62,202 nucleotides of DNA from Bacteroidales bacterium UBA6248 (GTDB lineage: Bacteria > Bacteroidota > Bacteroidia > Bacteroidales > Lentimicrobiaceae), in the NCBI GenBank assembly GCA_002441345.1, contig DJVU01000089.1:30423-92624 (forward strand), read 5' to 3'. The position numbers and the translations under genes were made by a program. How positions within the stretch are numbered: the first letter of the stretch is position 1; each line of letters starts with the position of its first letter. Shown here piece after piece: positions 18,212 through 26,373 of the stretch. Below the pieces are notes generated by a model, which was not told where the DNA came from, did no database searches, and saw only the letters and a program-made list of their open reading frames with translations.

Positions 18212-18658
18212 ATGGAACCGATTATTTTAGCTTACATTGGCGTTGGACTCATGATTGGACTTGCCGGTATCGGCAGTGCATTCGGAGTGTCGATCGGGGG
18301 AAATGCTTCCCTCGGTGCTCTGAAGAAAAATCCCGACGCTTTCGGTAATTACCTTGTTTTGAGTGCTCTGCCCGGCACTCAGGGACTTTACGGGTTTATG
18401 GGCTACTTTATCCTGGCTGGCTTTCTGACGCCCGATATTACGCTTGCTCAGGCAGCTGCCGTATTCGGAGCCGGACTTGCCCTCGGATTTGTTGCACTGC
18501 TTTCTGCCATCAAGCAGGGTCAGGTGTGCGCCAATGGCATCGCTTCCATAGGATCTGGTCACGATGTATTCGGTAATACACTCATTCTGGCTGTATTCCC
18601 CGAACTATACGCCATTATTGCCTTTGCGGCAACCTTCCTTATCAGCGCTTCGCTCTAA
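18212..18658 (+). CDS. atpK: V-type ATPase K subunit (rotor ring), sodium-type ligand set
   Basis: A 148-residue proteolipid with four membrane helices (two fused hairpins). The second hairpin carries the ion-binding Glu131 in PELYAI, while the first has Gln57 at the equivalent site, so there is one carboxylate per four helices. By my alignment Leu53, Thr56 and Gln57 (LPGTQGLYGF), Gln102 (KQGQV) and Glu131 correspond to the five Na+ ligands of Enterococcus hirae NtpK (L61, T64, Q65, Q110, E139). This suggests Na+ rather than H+ transport. It is followed by a strong terminator. Confidence 0.95.
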   Translation: MEPIILAYIGVGLMIGLAGIGSAFGVSIGGNASLGALKKNPDAFGNYLVLSALPGTQGLYGFMGYFILAGFLTPDITLAQAAAVFGAGLALGFVALLSAIKQGQVCANGIASIGSGHDVFGNTLILAVFPELYAIIAFAATFLISASL

Positions 18659-18682
18659 AAAGAAATTGTTTTCGTGTTTTGA

Positions 18683-18713
18683 GCATTGCCGGTGTAACCG
18701 GCAGTGCTTTTTT
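18683..18713 (+). terminator. Rho-independent terminator after atpK
   Basis: A 10-bp stem (GCATTGCCGG / CCGGCAGTGC, one G-T pair) with a 5-base loop is followed by six T residues. It ends the V-ATPase transcript or reduces read-through into the DUF4342 gene 67 bases downstream. Confidence 0.85.
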
Positions 18714-18780
18714 GCGTTTAATAATCAGGTAATTCCCGGAAACGCCCGAAAAAAAAGAATAGTTTAAAACACAAAATACC

Positions 18781-19023
18781 ATGGAAACAAAAAGTGAGTT
18801 TAAGGTTAAAGGTGAAGACCTGCTGGCAAAGGTAAAGGAACTGATTCACCAGGGGAATATCACCCGTATTATTGTAAAGAACGACGACGGGAAGGTTTAC
18901 CTCGAAATTCCGGTAACCATTGGTGTTATCGGTGCGCTTGTGGTGCCGGTGCTGGCCGCAGTGGGAGCTCTTGCTGCACTGGCATCCAACTTTACCATTG
19001 AGGTGGTAAAGAGGGAAGAATAA
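18781..19023 (+). CDS. DUF4342 small membrane-associated protein
   Basis: An 80-residue protein. The first ~45 residues are charged (EDLLAKVKELIHQGNITRIIVK), followed by one hydrophobic segment at about 47-72 (IPVTIGVIGALVVPVLAAVG) and a short basic/acidic tail. This matches the DUF4342 pattern as I know it; the function is unknown. It stands behind the atpK terminator, so it is expressed by read-through or from its own promoter. I see no TAnnTTTG box in the 67 bases between. Confidence 0.7.
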   Translation: METKSEFKVKGEDLLAKVKELIHQGNITRIIVKNDDGKVYLEIPVTIGVIGALVVPVLAAVGALAALASNFTIEVVKREE

Positions 19024-19441
19024 GTACCTCCAAAACCTTATTTCACCGGTTGATTTTTCGGAAATTCTCGAAATTTACCGGATTGCCGGACTTTTCTGCT
19101 GCATTATTAATTTACGATGGTTGCCGGTGTGCACTAAACGTGACTTAGGGTTTTTGTGCGTATCGCCGGATGAAAATAGTCTAACTTTAATACTAAAATA
19201 ATTTACATCGAAGGGGTGATAAGTTTACAGAAAGCGTGTGCAGGTGTAAATAAATTATATTTTTTTTGCTTGTTTGATTTGTTAATTTTTATATTTGCGG
19301 AATTACGATAATTCACCGCTTTGCCGGATAGCGGATCTGACTTATTTAACTAAGGTCATACAATTAAAACTGATCTCCAGGATTTACTGGTCGCAGCTTA
19401 TTTGCAAAGCGGTCTTGTGAATCCGGTTAAAATTTTAACGC
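19024..19441. other. AT-rich intergenic region before the hybrid kinase
   Basis: This 418-base stretch contains no gene that I can support. It becomes strongly AT-rich after 19180 and holds the kinase promoter at 19265-19297. The transcript would carry a leader of about 135 bases. I found no recognisable riboswitch or small RNA in it. Confidence 0.6.
19265..19297 (+). promoter_or_regulatory. Promoter of the hybrid histidine kinase
   Basis: A -33 box TTTG (19265-19268) and a -7 box TATATTTG (19290-19297) are separated by 21 bases, a full match to the Bacteroidota consensus. Transcription would start near 19304. Confidence 0.7.
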
Positions 19442-22258
19442 ATGAAAGGTAATTTTAGTGATTTAATAAATCGTATTGAAGATGCAATTTTCATTCATTT
19501 AATCAATGACGATGGTACTCCCGGTGAAATGCTGGAGGTAAATGACGCTGCCTGCCGTACGCTGGGGTATTCCTTAAATGAGATGTTGATGATGACTCCA
19601 ATGCAGCTTGGAGATCCTGCAGTGGTTGCAGAGTCAACATTTATTGTTCATTCGGTACTTAATCACGAGGTTAGTGTTTTTGAAGATAATCTTCTGCACA
19701 AGCAGGGGCATCGCATCCCTTTTGAGATGAAATCGTATTTTGAAGAGTACGATGGTAAGCGCTGCATATATACCATTGGCCGTGACCTCCGTCAGCACCG
19801 TGAAGCGCTTAGGCAGCTCCAGGAGGCCTACGACGAACTTGATTATGTGTTTAATAATTCGGAATTACTGATTATTATACTCGATATCAGCGGGAAGATA
19901 ATAAAGGCCTATCAAACGGCCATTACCCGTCTGGGATACAACGCGACCGAGCTTGAAGGGGCTGATATTGAACGGATATATTCACAGGAATACAGGGATG
20001 ACGTTGCCAGGTTGAGAAGCCTGCTCGGTAAAGGGGATAAGTTCAGCTGCAAGGCACCGCTGCTTAAGCGGGAAGGCGGGATTATTCCGGTTGAGTCAAA
20101 GCTGATAAGGGGGCGCTGGTACGGTCAGGATGTATATTACTGCATGAGTCTGGATATATCCGAAATGAGCCGGCTGAAAGATGAAGCTCTGGATTCTGTT
20201 AATCGCCTTGAGACCGTTCTGGAAAGTGCAAAACTTGGATACTGGGAATGGGATCTGCTGACCGATAACCTCATAGTGAACGAACGCTGGGCCGAAATTC
20301 TGGGCTACAGCCTGAAGGAACTCCAGCCTACGACCATCGATACATGGAAAGATATACTGCATCCCGACGATCTTGAACATGCATTGTTTCAGACTCAAAA
20401 GCACATAAACGGCTTATCGCCGCATTATGAAATCACAGCCCGCATGCGCCATAAAAAAGGCCACTGGGTGTGGGTTCAGGACAGCGGCAGGGCTACCGTA
20501 CGCGATGAGCAGGGCAGGGTAACAAGGATGAACGGAATTCATATGGATATCACACGCCTGGTGAATTCACGGATTAAACTCAAAAATCGTTACCGTATAG
20601 AAAAAGTGCTTGCCGATATCTCCGCCAGCTTTATAAATGTAGATGAAGAATCAATCGATTTAAAACTGGATAATGCTTTACAGACAATCGGTGAATTCGC
20701 TGGTGTTGACCGCGCTTATTTCTTCCTCTTTAAGGATGAAGGCCACATTATGGATAATACCCACGAATGGGTAGCCCATGGTATTTCGGCTGAAAAGGAT
20801 AACCTGAGGGATTTGCCCTCCTCGATTTTTCCGTGGTGGATGCAGAAACTGAACAGGTTTGAACACATTTACTCACGCAATATTTACGAGGATCTCCCCG
20901 CAGATGCTGCAATGGAGCGGGATATCCTTGATGCGCAGAACATTCTTTCAGTGCTCGTGGTTCCCGTTCACCTTAAGGATAACCTGCTGGGTTTTCTTGG
21001 TTTTGATGCAGTAACCCGGGAAAAAGAGTGGTCGCCTTACGATATAAAAATTTTGAAAACGATTGCCGGTATCATTGCACAATCGATGAATTCGGTGCAA
21101 ACCATCCGTGAACTCATCGCGGCACGCAATAAAGCCGAGGAGTCGAACCGGCTGAAGAGTGCATTTCTGGCTACCATTAATCATGAGTTGCGCACCCCGC
21201 TAAATCACATTATGGGATTCAGCGATATCATGCATGCGATGGCAACCGATCAGGACTTTCAGGAATACTCTAAACTTGTCAACGAAAGTGGTAAGCACCT
21301 TCTGGCGCTGATTGAGGATATCTTTGAGCTTGCGCTGTCTGAACAAAGTGCCATTACCATTAGAGAACAGTCGTTCAGAGGGATGGATCTTCTGAGCGAA
21401 AATAAACTGGTTCTGGAAGATTTGATTCATCGCTCAGGTAAAGCAGGTAAGTTAAGCCTTCGTTTCTCTCCGGAAAAATCGCTTCTTTTAACCACGCTCA
21501 CAGCCGATCGCAGCAAAATTAACCAGGTGCTTAATAACCTGTTTCGGAATGCCGTGAAATTTACACGGGAGGGATTTGTGGAATTCGGGTTCTATCGCGA
21601 AAGTGCAAACCACCTGACATTCTTTGTGCAGGATTCCGGTATCGGAATACCGTCTGAAAAGCAGGATATCATTTTCGACTTCTTCCGCCAGGTTGATGAT
21701 TCGCATACCCGTCGCTACGAAGGCGTTGGCATCGGGCTTGCGATTTCGAGGAAGATTGTTCAGGCAATGCGGGGCGAAATATGGGTTGAATCGGATGTAA
21801 ATGAAGGATCGCGTTTCAGTTTCACCGTGCCCGTTGCATTTGAGAATGCCGGCATTCAAACTGCAACACCGGCCACTTCAGGCAGCAATGATTTCAGCGG
21901 ATTAAAGGTTCTGATTGCTGAGGACGATCAGAGCAGCCGGTTGATTATCCGCCAGTTGCTTAAAAACACGAAGGTTCAGATGCTGTTCGCCGAAAACGGA
22001 CTGGAGGCGGTTGATAAGGTTCGGGGTAACGATACTATTGATCTGGTACTTATGGAACTGAAAATGCCGGTTATGGACGGCTACCAGGCAACCCGTGAAA
22101 TCAGGCAGATCAATCCGGATTTGCATATTATCGCACTCACCGCACATACCCTGCCCGAAGACAGGGAAATGGCCATTGCAGCCGGATGTAACGGCGTATT
22201 AACCAAGCCCCTTGATAAAGAATTGCTGCTGGAAGAGCTCCGTCGCTTAAAATCCTGA
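19442..22258 (+). CDS. PAS/GAF hybrid sensor histidine kinase with Glu at the receiver phosphosite
   Basis: A 938-residue soluble sensor with no membrane helix or signal peptide. Domains in order are PAS (about 8-118), PAS (130-240), PAS_3-type PAS (250-375, WEWDLLTDNLIVNERWAEILGY), GAF (395-545), HisKA with phospho-acceptor His581 (INHELRTPLNHIMGF), HATPase_c (690-800, with INQVLNNLFRNAVKFT, DSGIGIP and GVGIGLAIS) and a C-terminal receiver (820-938). The receiver keeps the acidic pair AEDD, the Thr of ALTAHT and the Lys of LTKPLD. The phosphoacceptor position, normally LMDxxMPxMDG, reads LMELKMPVMDG, so Asp is replaced by Glu872 (codon GAA). The receiver may therefore be a fixed mimic of the active state or a non-phosphorylated docking domain. 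No response regulator is adjacent, and the signal is unknown. Confidence 0.93.
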   Translation: MKGNFSDLINRIEDAIFIHLINDDGTPGEMLEVNDAACRTLGYSLNEMLMMTPMQLGDPAVVAESTFIVHSVLNHEVSVFEDNLLHKQGHRIPFEMKSYFEEYDGKRCIYTIGRDLRQHREALRQLQEAYDELDYVFNNSELLIIILDISGKIIKAYQTAITRLGYNATELEGADIERIYSQEYRDDVARLRSLLGKGDKFSCKAPLLKREGGIIPVESKLIRGRWYGQDVYYCMSLDISEMSRLKDEALDSVNRLETVLESAKLGYWEWDLLTDNLIVNERWAEILGYSLKELQPTTIDTWKDILHPDDLEHALFQTQKHINGLSPHYEITARMRHKKGHWVWVQDSGRATVRDEQGRVTRMNGIHMDITRLVNSRIKLKNRYRIEKVLADISASFINVDEESIDLKLDNALQTIGEFAGVDRAYFFLFKDEGHIMDNTHEWVAHGISAEKDNLRDLPSSIFPWWMQKLNRFEHIYSRNIYEDLPADAAMERDILDAQNILSVLVVPVHLKDNLLGFLGFDAVTREKEWSPYDIKILKTIAGIIAQSMNSVQTIRELIAARNKAEESNRLKSAFLATINHELRTPLNHIMGFSDIMHAMATDQDFQEYSKLVNESGKHLLALIEDIFELALSEQSAITIREQSFRGMDLLSENKLVLEDLIHRSGKAGKLSLRFSPEKSLLLTTLTADRSKINQVLNNLFRNAVKFTREGFVEFGFYRESANHLTFFVQDSGIGIPSEKQDIIFDFFRQVDDSHTRRYEGVGIGLAISRKIVQAMRGEIWVESDVNEGSRFSFTVPVAFENAGIQTATPATSGSNDFSGLKVLIAEDDQSSRLIIRQLLKNTKVQMLFAENGLEAVDKVRGNDTIDLVLMELKMPVMDGYQATREIRQINPDLHIIALTAHTLPEDREMAIAAGCNGVLTKPLDKELLLEELRRLKS

Positions 22259-22281
22259 TCCGGCCCTGCTGCTCTGTTGAA

Positions 22282-22337
22282 CGGATTCTCCTGCAACTTT
22301 CCGGGGTGTTTTAATTGCTTTTGCTGCAGGGAATCCG
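22282..22337 (+). terminator. Imperfect hairpin after the hybrid kinase
   Basis: CGGATTC-T-CCTGCA (22282-22295) pairs with TGCAGG-GAATCCG (22325-22337), giving 13 pairs with one bulged T and a long loop. There is no T run, so it is a weak terminator or an mRNA 3'-end stabiliser. Confidence 0.35.
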
Positions 22338-22412
22338 GCTCCGATGCGATTACCGGATGTTGAATCACCGGATTATCACATTTTTGGGTGTCATTTATCC
22401 TGATTTTTTTTC

Positions 22413-22420
22413 TACCTTTG
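22413..22420 (+). promoter_or_regulatory. -7 box of the tig promoter
   Basis: TACCTTTG followed by CA is a common form of the Bacteroidota -7 box. Transcription would begin near 22428 with a leader of about 73 bases. No TTTG at ideal -33 spacing was found. Confidence 0.55.
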
Positions 22421-22500
22421 CACGCTCCGGAGAGCCGGGGCGCCGGCTTTTTAGTTGCCTGGCAATGAATTATTAACAAATTTAATCATACATTTTTGCA

Positions 22501-23853
22501 ATGAATATTGAACTTCAACACACCGGTGATCTGACCGCAACAGTAAAAATTGACATTTCTCCAGCCGATTATGAAGATAATGTGATGAAGGTGCTGAAAG
22601 ACTATCAGCGCAAAGCACAGATGCCGGGATTCAGACAGGGAAAAGTGCCGTTTGGTCTTACCAAAAAAATGTATGGACAGGCTGTTATGGCCGATGAGGT
22701 GAACAAACTGCTTGGCGAATCGCTCGAGAAATTCATCGATGAACAGAAACTGGATATTTTAGGGAATCCTCTGGCAAATACGGAGAAAACTCCTCAGATT
22801 GACTTCACCGGGCCTGTAAGCACCAGCTTCTATTTTGACCTCGGTTTTAGCCCGAAATTCGAACTGAATCTCGGGGATATTAAAGGAATCAGCTATTACC
22901 GTATCGAAGTTTCCGATGAAATTGCCGGCAAATACCTCGAAGATATGCGCCGTCGTAATGGTGAACCCGGCGAAGTGGAAGTGTCGGAAAGCGGCGATTT
23001 GCTCAAAGGCGATTTTTCCCAGCTTGATGCAAATGGCGACCCCCTTGAAGGCGGAATCAGTACCTCAGGCTCAATAGATCCTTCCCTTTTTTCTGATGAA
23101 GAGGTGCGCAAATCGTTTGAAGGCAAAAAAGTCGGTGAAACCATCCGTATCAACCCAATGAAAGCCTCCGGAAATGCGACCGATGTTGCTGCCATGCTTG
23201 GCATCACCAAAGAAACTGCCGCCGGTCTTGATTCGGAATTCAACTTCGTTGTTTCTTCCGTTACCCGTATGATTCCTGCTGAAGTAAATGCGGAATTTTT
23301 TGAGAAAGTTTATCCGGGTGTTGAAATTGCCGATGAGGCCGGTCTGATCGAACAGATTAAGGCGGATGCCGCTTCTTCGTTTGTTGGCGAGAGCGACAGA
23401 AAGTTTTTCAACGATGCGGTGAAAGCTATGATTGAAACCGCAGACATCAATCTCCCTGACGAATTCCTGAAGCGCTGGCTGGTGGATGTAAACCGCGAAA
23501 AACTCACTGCCGAAGAGGTTGAAAAGAATTACGACAGCTATGCACAGTCGATGCGCTGGCAGCTTATCGAAAACCGTATGATCCACGATCACGGCATTTC
23601 GGTTTCGGAAGAGGAGATCCGCAATGTATTCAGGGGCTACTTCGGAAGACCCGGTGGTGAACTGGACGAGGATATGAAAAAGCGTATTGAGACCATCGTG
23701 GATTCCTTTATGAAAAACAAGGACGACGTGCGTCGCATCAACGATCAGCTTTTCGAACAGAAACTGCTCGCTCTGCTGAAAGAAAAAATTACTCTTGACG
23801 AAAAAGTGGTGTCCTACGACGATTTTGTAAAACTTGCTTCCGTTCAGGAATAA
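22501..23853 (+). CDS. tig: Trigger factor chaperone
   Basis: A 450-residue ribosome-associated chaperone. The N-terminal ribosome-binding domain ends in the signature MPGFRQGKVP (about 41-50). The peptidyl-prolyl isomerase-like domain in the middle (about 160-250) is reduced, as is common in Bacteroidota, and a long helical C-terminal domain forms the cradle. It binds nascent chains at the exit tunnel. It precedes clpP and clpX, the classic tig-clpP-clpX order, but has its own promoter and a strong hairpin after it. Confidence 0.95.
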   Translation: MNIELQHTGDLTATVKIDISPADYEDNVMKVLKDYQRKAQMPGFRQGKVPFGLTKKMYGQAVMADEVNKLLGESLEKFIDEQKLDILGNPLANTEKTPQIDFTGPVSTSFYFDLGFSPKFELNLGDIKGISYYRIEVSDEIAGKYLEDMRRRNGEPGEVEVSESGDLLKGDFSQLDANGDPLEGGISTSGSIDPSLFSDEEVRKSFEGKKVGETIRINPMKASGNATDVAAMLGITKETAAGLDSEFNFVVSSVTRMIPAEVNAEFFEKVYPGVEIADEAGLIEQIKADAASSFVGESDRKFFNDAVKAMIETADINLPDEFLKRWLVDVNREKLTAEEVEKNYDSYAQSMRWQLIENRMIHDHGISVSEEEIRNVFRGYFGRPGGELDEDMKKRIETIVDSFMKNKDDVRRINDQLFEQKLLALLKEKITLDEKVVSYDDFVKLASVQE

Positions 23854-23884
23854 GCAAATAAGGCATTTATTCCAGTGCCGGAAA

Positions 23885-23924
23885 AACAGAAGAGGCTGCC
23901 ATTGCAACGGCAGCCTCTTCTGTT
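23885..23924 (+). terminator. 16-bp perfect hairpin after tig
   Basis: AACAGAAGAGGCTGCC (23885-23900) is exactly complementary to GGCAGCCTCTTCTGTT (23909-23924) around an 8-base loop. An A run precedes it and an AT-rich tail follows. It separates tig from clpP and could work in both directions. Confidence 0.8.
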
Positions 23925-24050
23925 GTAAATTATTGCATATACCGGAATCGTTGTTTCCCGAAACTGCCAATTTGCACATTGGCACGATATTCGTCCGGTG
24001 TACGAATCCGAATTATTTCATTGATTGGAATGAATTCACGCAAAAACATG

Positions 24051-24058
24051 TAAATTTG
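24051..24058 (+). promoter_or_regulatory. -7 box of the clpP promoter
   Basis: TAAATTTG matches TAnnTTTG, with a TTG 23 bases upstream (24025-24027). Transcription would start within about 15 bases of the clpP ATG, giving a very short leader. Confidence 0.5.
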
Positions 24059-24078
24059 ACAGAATAAAAACCAAACGT

Positions 24079-24753
24079 ATGCAAAACGAATTTAAGAAAT
24101 ATGCTACCAGGCATCTGGGAATCAGCAGTCTGACCCTCGATCGCTTTACTTCACAGGTGAATGGATACATCAGCCCGACTATCATCGAAGAGCGCCAGCT
24201 GAACATCGCCACCATGGATGTTTTTTCGCGTCTGATGATGGACAGAATTATTTTTCTGGGAGTTCCCATCGATGATTATGTTGCAAATATCATCCAGGCA
24301 CAGCTGCTGTTTCTTGAGTCGGTAGACCCCCGGAAAGACATCCAGATCTACCTCAATACTCCCGGAGGTTCCGTTTATGCAGGACTGGGTATTTACGATA
24401 CCATGCAGTACATTGCGCCGGATGTTGCCACCATTTGTACCGGAATGGCTGCTTCCATGGGTGCCGTGCTGTTGTGTGCCGGTGCCGCCGGAAAGCGTAC
24501 CGCGCTCAAACACTCCCGCATCCTGATTCATCAGCCCATGGGAGGTGCTCAGGGACAGGCTTCCGATATCGAAATCACCACCCGCGAAATCCTGAAGCTG
24601 AAAAAGGAATTGTATGAAATAATTGCATCACACACCAATCAGCCGTACAAGAAGATTGAAAAGGATTCGGACCGCGATTACTGGATGACAGCCGAAGAGG
24701 CCAAAAGCTATGGCATGATCGATGAAGTCCTTTTCAGGGAAAGGAAAGCCTGA
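24079..24753 (+). CDS. clpP: ATP-dependent Clp protease proteolytic subunit
   Basis: A 224-residue serine peptidase forming the barrel-shaped ClpP 14-mer. Catalytic Ser126 is in GMAASMGAV and His151 in ILIHQPMGG; the Asp lies near DSDRDYWM. It degrades substrates unfolded by ClpX, encoded 267 bases downstream. The first ~25 residues are a propeptide or axial-loop extension. Length is within the family range. Confidence 0.97.
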   Translation: MQNEFKKYATRHLGISSLTLDRFTSQVNGYISPTIIEERQLNIATMDVFSRLMMDRIIFLGVPIDDYVANIIQAQLLFLESVDPRKDIQIYLNTPGGSVYAGLGIYDTMQYIAPDVATICTGMAASMGAVLLCAGAAGKRTALKHSRILIHQPMGGAQGQASDIEITTREILKLKKELYEIIASHTNQPYKKIEKDSDRDYWMTAEEAKSYGMIDEVLFRERKA

Positions 24754-24772
24754 TATATCAGTTACTGACAGG

Positions 24773-24855
24773 CAGGGCACAGTTTAAATCCTTGCAGGGC
24801 TGTCCGGACATTGAGGTTCGGTATTTCAAGCCTGTGCAGTTAATGCTGTGCCCTG
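24773..24855 (+). other. Nested hairpin element between clpP and clpX
   Basis: Three stems lie one inside another. The outer stem is CAGGGCACAG (24773-24782) with CTGTGCCCTG (24846-24855), 10 perfect pairs. The middle stem is 24791-24801 with 24829-24839, about ten pairs with two bulges. The inner stem is CCGGAC (24804-24809) with GTTCGG (24816-24821) and a six-base loop. The outer pairing is exact over 10 bases, and only AT-rich sequence follows. It could be a terminator, an RNA-processing or stability site, or a small structured RNA; the sequence does not decide. Confidence 0.5.
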
Positions 24856-24920
24856 TATTTTATTCCTGTCACCTGCATGAATCCGGACATGTTTTCGGCA
24901 GACCCTCCCCGTGAAATTCG

Positions 24921-24928
24921 TAACTTTG
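24921..24928 (+). promoter_or_regulatory. -7 box of the clpX promoter
   Basis: TAACTTTG followed by CA matches TAnnTTTG. It would give a leader of about 85 bases before the clpX ATG at 25021 and implies that clpX is not wholly dependent on clpP transcription. Confidence 0.5.
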
Positions 24929-25020
24929 CAGTCCGGAATGACGTAATTTGTGTTAAACGTCTGAAAAACAGGGTTACGAATGACGGTTCCGGCAATCAAT
25001 AGTTAACAGTCAGAATTATT

Positions 25021-26250
25021 ATGCCCAAGAAAGAAGAAAGGTGTTCCTTCTGTGGTCGTCCGCGCAGTGAAACCAATATGCTGATAGCCGGACTGGATGC
25101 GCACATTTGCGATTATTGCATCGATCAGGCACAGGATATATTAAAGGAAGAGCTGAAGACGGTTCACCCTCAGGACTTTTCACGGATGAAACTCCATAAG
25201 CCTGCCGAGATTAAAGAATACCTCGATCAGTACGTTATCGGTCAGGACGATGCCAAACGGGTACTTTCCGTTGCGGTGTACAATCATTATAAACGTATCG
25301 GTCAGCCCGTTACCAAGGATGAGGTGGAAATTGAGAAGTCAAATATCATCCTTGTTGGCGAAACAGGAACCGGTAAAACCTTGCTGGCCCGTACCATTGC
25401 ACGTCTGCTGCATGTTCCGTTCTGCATTGCCGATGCCACCGTACTTACCGAAGCCGGTTACGTTGGTGAGGACGTTGAGAGCATTCTTTCGCGCTTGCTT
25501 CAGGCTGCAGATTACGATGTGGCTGCTGCCGAAAAAGGTATCGTTTTTATCGATGAAATAGATAAGATTGCCCGTAAAAGCGATAATCCTTCCATCACCC
25601 GCGATGTTTCCGGTGAAGGGGTCCAGCAAGCCATGCTGAAGCTGCTGGAAGGTACGGTGGTTAATGTTCCGCCTCAGGGAGGCCGGAAACATCCCGAACA
25701 GCGGATGATACAGATCAATACGCATAACATTCTTTTTGTGGCCGGTGGTGCTTTCGATGGTATCGAGAAAAAAATTGCAGCACGCATGAATGCCAATATT
25801 ATCGGATATTCAGCCGGACGCGAACAGGAGGAAATTGACCGGAGCAATTTGCTGCAATACGTTGCGCCACAGGATCTGAAGAGTTACGGACTTATCCCCG
25901 AGCTCGTCGGAAGGCTGCCGGTAGTTACGTATCTGAGCCCCCTCGACCGGGATGTACTCAGGCTGATCCTTACCGAACCCCGGAATTCGCTCATTCGTCA
26001 GTTTACCAAACTCTTCGAAATGGACGGAATCAAACTTTCGTTCAGCGAGCAGGTGTACGATTTCATCGTGGATAAAGCGATAGAATTCAGGCTTGGCGCC
26101 CGCGGACTGCGCTCCATCGTTGAAGCCATACTTATTGATGCTATGTTTGAGATGCCATCCGATAAATCGTCCCGGGAACTGAAAATTTCCCGGGAATATG
26201 CAGAGGAGAAGCTCGGTAAAACCAACCTTTCGCGGCTGCGCGTAGCATGA
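25021..26250 (+). CDS. clpX: ClpX unfoldase, ATPase subunit of ClpXP
   Basis: A 409-residue AAA+ unfoldase. The N-terminal zinc-binding domain has Cys8, Cys11, Cys30 and Cys33. Walker A GETGTGKT and Walker B IFIDEIDK-type (VFIDEIDKI) define the ATPase, and GARGLRSIVE is the sensor-2 Arg region. The family's ClpP-docking loop is expected between NIIGYSAG and the following helix. It is complete in length and pairs with the upstream clpP. Confidence 0.98.
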   Translation: MPKKEERCSFCGRPRSETNMLIAGLDAHICDYCIDQAQDILKEELKTVHPQDFSRMKLHKPAEIKEYLDQYVIGQDDAKRVLSVAVYNHYKRIGQPVTKDEVEIEKSNIILVGETGTGKTLLARTIARLLHVPFCIADATVLTEAGYVGEDVESILSRLLQAADYDVAAAEKGIVFIDEIDKIARKSDNPSITRDVSGEGVQQAMLKLLEGTVVNVPPQGGRKHPEQRMIQINTHNILFVAGGAFDGIEKKIAARMNANIIGYSAGREQEEIDRSNLLQYVAPQDLKSYGLIPELVGRLPVVTYLSPLDRDVLRLILTEPRNSLIRQFTKLFEMDGIKLSFSEQVYDFIVDKAIEFRLGARGLRSIVEAILIDAMFEMPSDKSSRELKISREYAEEKLGKTNLSRLRVA

Positions 26251-26307
26251 GGTGCTGCAATTGCATGCTGCGAAAGGATGAGTGAAACAAATCAGTCAGG
26301 AAAGCGT

Positions 26308-26315
26308 TATTTTTG
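26308..26315 (+). promoter_or_regulatory. -7 box upstream of the DUF4294 gene
   Basis: TATTTTTG matches TAnnTTTG and lies 58 bases before the ATG at 26374. No convincing -33 box was seen. Confidence 0.45.
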
Positions 26316-26373
26316 AATCCGGCACTGATTTTGATACAACGGAAGCCGGATTACCGGAACCAATCTTCCCGAT

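Noticed and set aside
19124..19138. CCGGTGTGCACTAAA resembling CCGGTGCGCACTAAA at 56718-56732
   Set aside because: One mismatch over 15 bases between two copies is within chance for a 62-kb window, and the neighbours have nothing in common.
23071..23985. 304-codon minus-strand reading frame opposite tig
   Set aside because: It is a shadow of the trigger factor gene and runs through its terminator hairpin.
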